Below, in pieces: positions 6,618-7,581 of a DNA stretch of 7,581 nt. The stretch's first letter is position 1. Each line of letters starts with the position of its first letter. The stretch comes from Bacteroidales bacterium (lineage in GTDB: Bacteria > Bacteroidota > Bacteroidia > Bacteroidales > UBA7960), in the NCBI GenBank assembly GCA_003557965.1, contig PWND01000102.1:1-7581 (forward strand). Direction: 5' to 3'. The position numbers were made by a program, and so were the translations under genes. The notes beneath the pieces are model-generated. The model made no database searches and was not told where the DNA came from. It saw only the letters and a list, made by a program, of their open reading frames with translations.

Positions 6618-7017
6618 ACACCCTCTCAAATTCTTTGAATTCCCTTATATAATCCTTTTCATCAAATGAGCTGTCAGAAGCATGCAATGATAATGCATTC
6701 GTAGAAAAATTCTCAAGATGTCTCCAGGTTTGTGCCGGTACATATAACCCATAATAGGAGCGATTTAAGCTATGGGTTTTTGTTTCACCGTTTGGCTGAA
6801 TTATTACTACATCAAAACTTCCACTTAAGGCTATAATAAATTCATTCTGCTTGTAATACGCATGACCTCCTCTTTTTTGTCCACCAGGTACATCATAAGT
6901 CCAAAACACCCGCTCTATTTTAAAAGGAATCTGATTGCTGTCTTCAAAAAAAGTCAAATTACCCCGAGGGTCCTCAATTTTGGGTAAATCTATGAGTTTA
7001 ACTTGATCCATCATCAT
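6607..7017 (-). CDS. FdtA/QdtA-family sugar 3,4-ketoisomerase paralogue (copy 1, altered active site)
   Basis: This is a 136-residue single-domain cupin of the WxcM/FdtA family. The family isomerises dTDP-4-keto-6-deoxyglucose to the 3-keto sugar. Visible features are PRGNLTFFED (17-26), IPFKIERVFWTYDVPGG (30-46), RGGHAY (49-54), IIALSGSF (61-68), SYYGLYVPAQTWR (87-99) and KDYIREF near the C-terminus. The HxH pair of canonical members (H49 and H51 in FdtA, from memory) is here H52-A-Y54, so the second His is Tyr. The end of the barrel reads LHAS where relatives have VLAS. The R of PRG, usual in FdtA, is kept (R18). The start lies in a run of three ATG codons at 7017-7009; the first overlaps the rmlA stop and was chosen. 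Fold and family are secure. Whether it isomerises alone, has another specificity, or partners the next gene is open. Confidence 0.88.
   Translation of the reverse strand: MMMDQVKLIDLPKIEDPRGNLTFFEDSNQIPFKIERVFWTYDVPGGQKRGGHAYYKQNEFIIALSGSFDVVIIQPNGETKTHSLNRSYYGLYVPAQTWRHLENFSTNALSLHASDSSFDEKDYIREFKEFERVYEK
6618..6627 (-). promoter_or_regulatory. Likely ribosome binding site deciding the copy 2 start
   Basis: On the minus strand GAGAGGG lies 3 nt before ATG 6617, inside the end of copy 1. It supports the ATG over the TTG at 6629, which it overlaps. It is the clearest purine-rich pre-start motif in the window; most other starts have none. Spacing is short, so this is a moderate call. Confidence 0.4.
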
Positions 7018-7581
7018 TCAATCAAATTTTTGAGATAATTTCCATAGCTATTTTTCTTAAGTATATCTGCAATATTTAATACCTGTTCATCACTAATCCA
7101 GCCTTTTCTCCAGGCAATCTCTTCTAAACAAGAGATCTTAAGTCCTTGTCTTTGCTCCATGATCTCTACAAATTTTGAGGCCTCCAGCATGGCTTCATGT
7201 GTTCCGGTATCCAGCCAGGCAAATCCACGACCCAAAGGTTCTACCTGCAGTGCATTTAACTCTAAATATTTCTGATTCACGGAAGTGATTTCCAATTCAC
7301 CTCTCGCAGATGGTTTTACATTTTTAGCAATATCAACCACCCTATTATCGTAAAAGTATAATCCCGTTACCGCAATATTGCTTTTCGGTTCTGAAGGTTT
7401 CTCCTCAATTGAAATTGCTTTGTTTTTTTCATCGACTTCAACTACTCCAAAACGTTCAGGATCACTGACGCGATAACCAAATACCGTTGCTCCTCTTAAG
7501 TTATTGACTACTCGGGCAATAATTGGACTGAATCCCTGCCCATAGAAAATATTATCTCCCAAAATCAGGCAGACATCATCA
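7014..7581 (-). CDS. rmlA: Glucose-1-phosphate thymidylyltransferase, N-terminus off the window
   Basis: RmlA (RfbA) joins dTTP and glucose-1-phosphate to give dTDP-glucose, the cytosolic entry to dTDP-6-deoxyhexoses. The frame stays open to the right edge: before LGDNIFYGQG the codons read DDVCLI, so the TTG at 7562-7560 is an internal Leu and not a start. About 189 C-terminal residues are present. The family is near 290 residues, so roughly 100 are missing, including the N-terminal GxGTRL nucleotide loop. Visible family signatures are LGDNIFYG, GYRVSDPERFGVVE, EEKP, the GLYFYD strand, RGELEIT and GFAWLDTGTHEAMLEAS, followed by the usual EQRQGLKISCLEEIAW C-terminal region. The TGA stop overlaps the next ATG by 4 nt (ATGA). 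Family assignment is very secure. The sugar made from dTDP-glucose is inferred from the downstream genes; rmlB is not in view. Confidence 0.96.
   Translation of the reverse strand, partial: DDVCLILGDNIFYGQGFSPIIARVVNNLRGATVFGYRVSDPERFGVVEVDEKNKAISIEEKPSEPKSNIAVTGLYFYDNRVVDIAKNVKPSARGELEITSVNQKYLELNALQVEPLGRGFAWLDTGTHEAMLEASKFVEIMEQRQGLKISCLEEIAWRKGWISDEQVLNIADILKKNSYGNYLKNLIE

Noticed and set aside
6618..6629. TTG start giving copy 2 four extra residues (MRGC)
   Set aside because: The ATG at 6617 has a purine-rich motif just upstream, which this TTG overlaps. The extra residues do not extend any family-conserved region.
7560..7562. TTG as the start of a short RmlA-like protein
   Set aside because: The frame is open to the window edge and the residues before it (DDVCLI) continue the conserved RmlA strand, so the gene is cut by the window and not truncated.
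1..7581. CRISPR array, insertion sequence, tRNA or att site
   Set aside because: I saw no spaced direct repeats, transposase, terminal inverted repeats or tRNA-like segments on either strand.

Overview
The window is part of a bacterial surface-polysaccharide (O-antigen or capsule type) biosynthesis locus. Every supportable gene is on the minus strand, so transcription runs from position 7581 towards position 1. Protein style, AT-rich leaders, near absence of Shine-Dalgarno sequences and tandem FdtA-family genes suggest Bacteroidota or a close relative. This is inference; there is no rRNA or other marker to confirm it.

Region 1 (about 7581-4529) is a deoxyamino-sugar nucleotide module. In order of transcription it holds the 3' two thirds of rmlA (dTDP-glucose synthesis), two tandem FdtA/QdtA-type cupin genes (3,4-ketoisomerase), an FdtC/QdtC-type hexapeptide acetyltransferase and an FdtB/QdtB-type PLP aminotransferase. 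With an RmlB dehydratase, which is not in the window, these would make dTDP-3-acetamido-3,6-dideoxyhexose, either dTDP-Fuc3NAc or dTDP-Qui3NAc. The sequence does not settle which.

Region 2 (4532-968) is the assembly and export module: a WzxE-like flippase, a GT-B (GT4-like) glycosyltransferase and a Wzy-type polymerase. Wzx and Wzy both appear to start with TTG. From rmlA to the glycosyltransferase, each start codon overlaps the preceding stop codon, which indicates one translationally coupled operon. The polymerase follows after only 11 nt.

Region 3 (967-1) holds a 191-nt AT-rich gap with no gene, then a very AT-rich gene for an APH/LPS-kinase-fold phosphotransferase. Its stop codon overlaps an ATG whose frame runs off the left edge, so the cluster probably continues.

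The most interesting point is the ketoisomerase pair. The upstream copy has Tyr in place of the second active-site His, and the downstream copy has lost the Arg/Tyr that helps set product stereochemistry. Their defects look complementary, so a heteromeric enzyme is conceivable. The rest is a fairly standard Wzx/Wzy locus.
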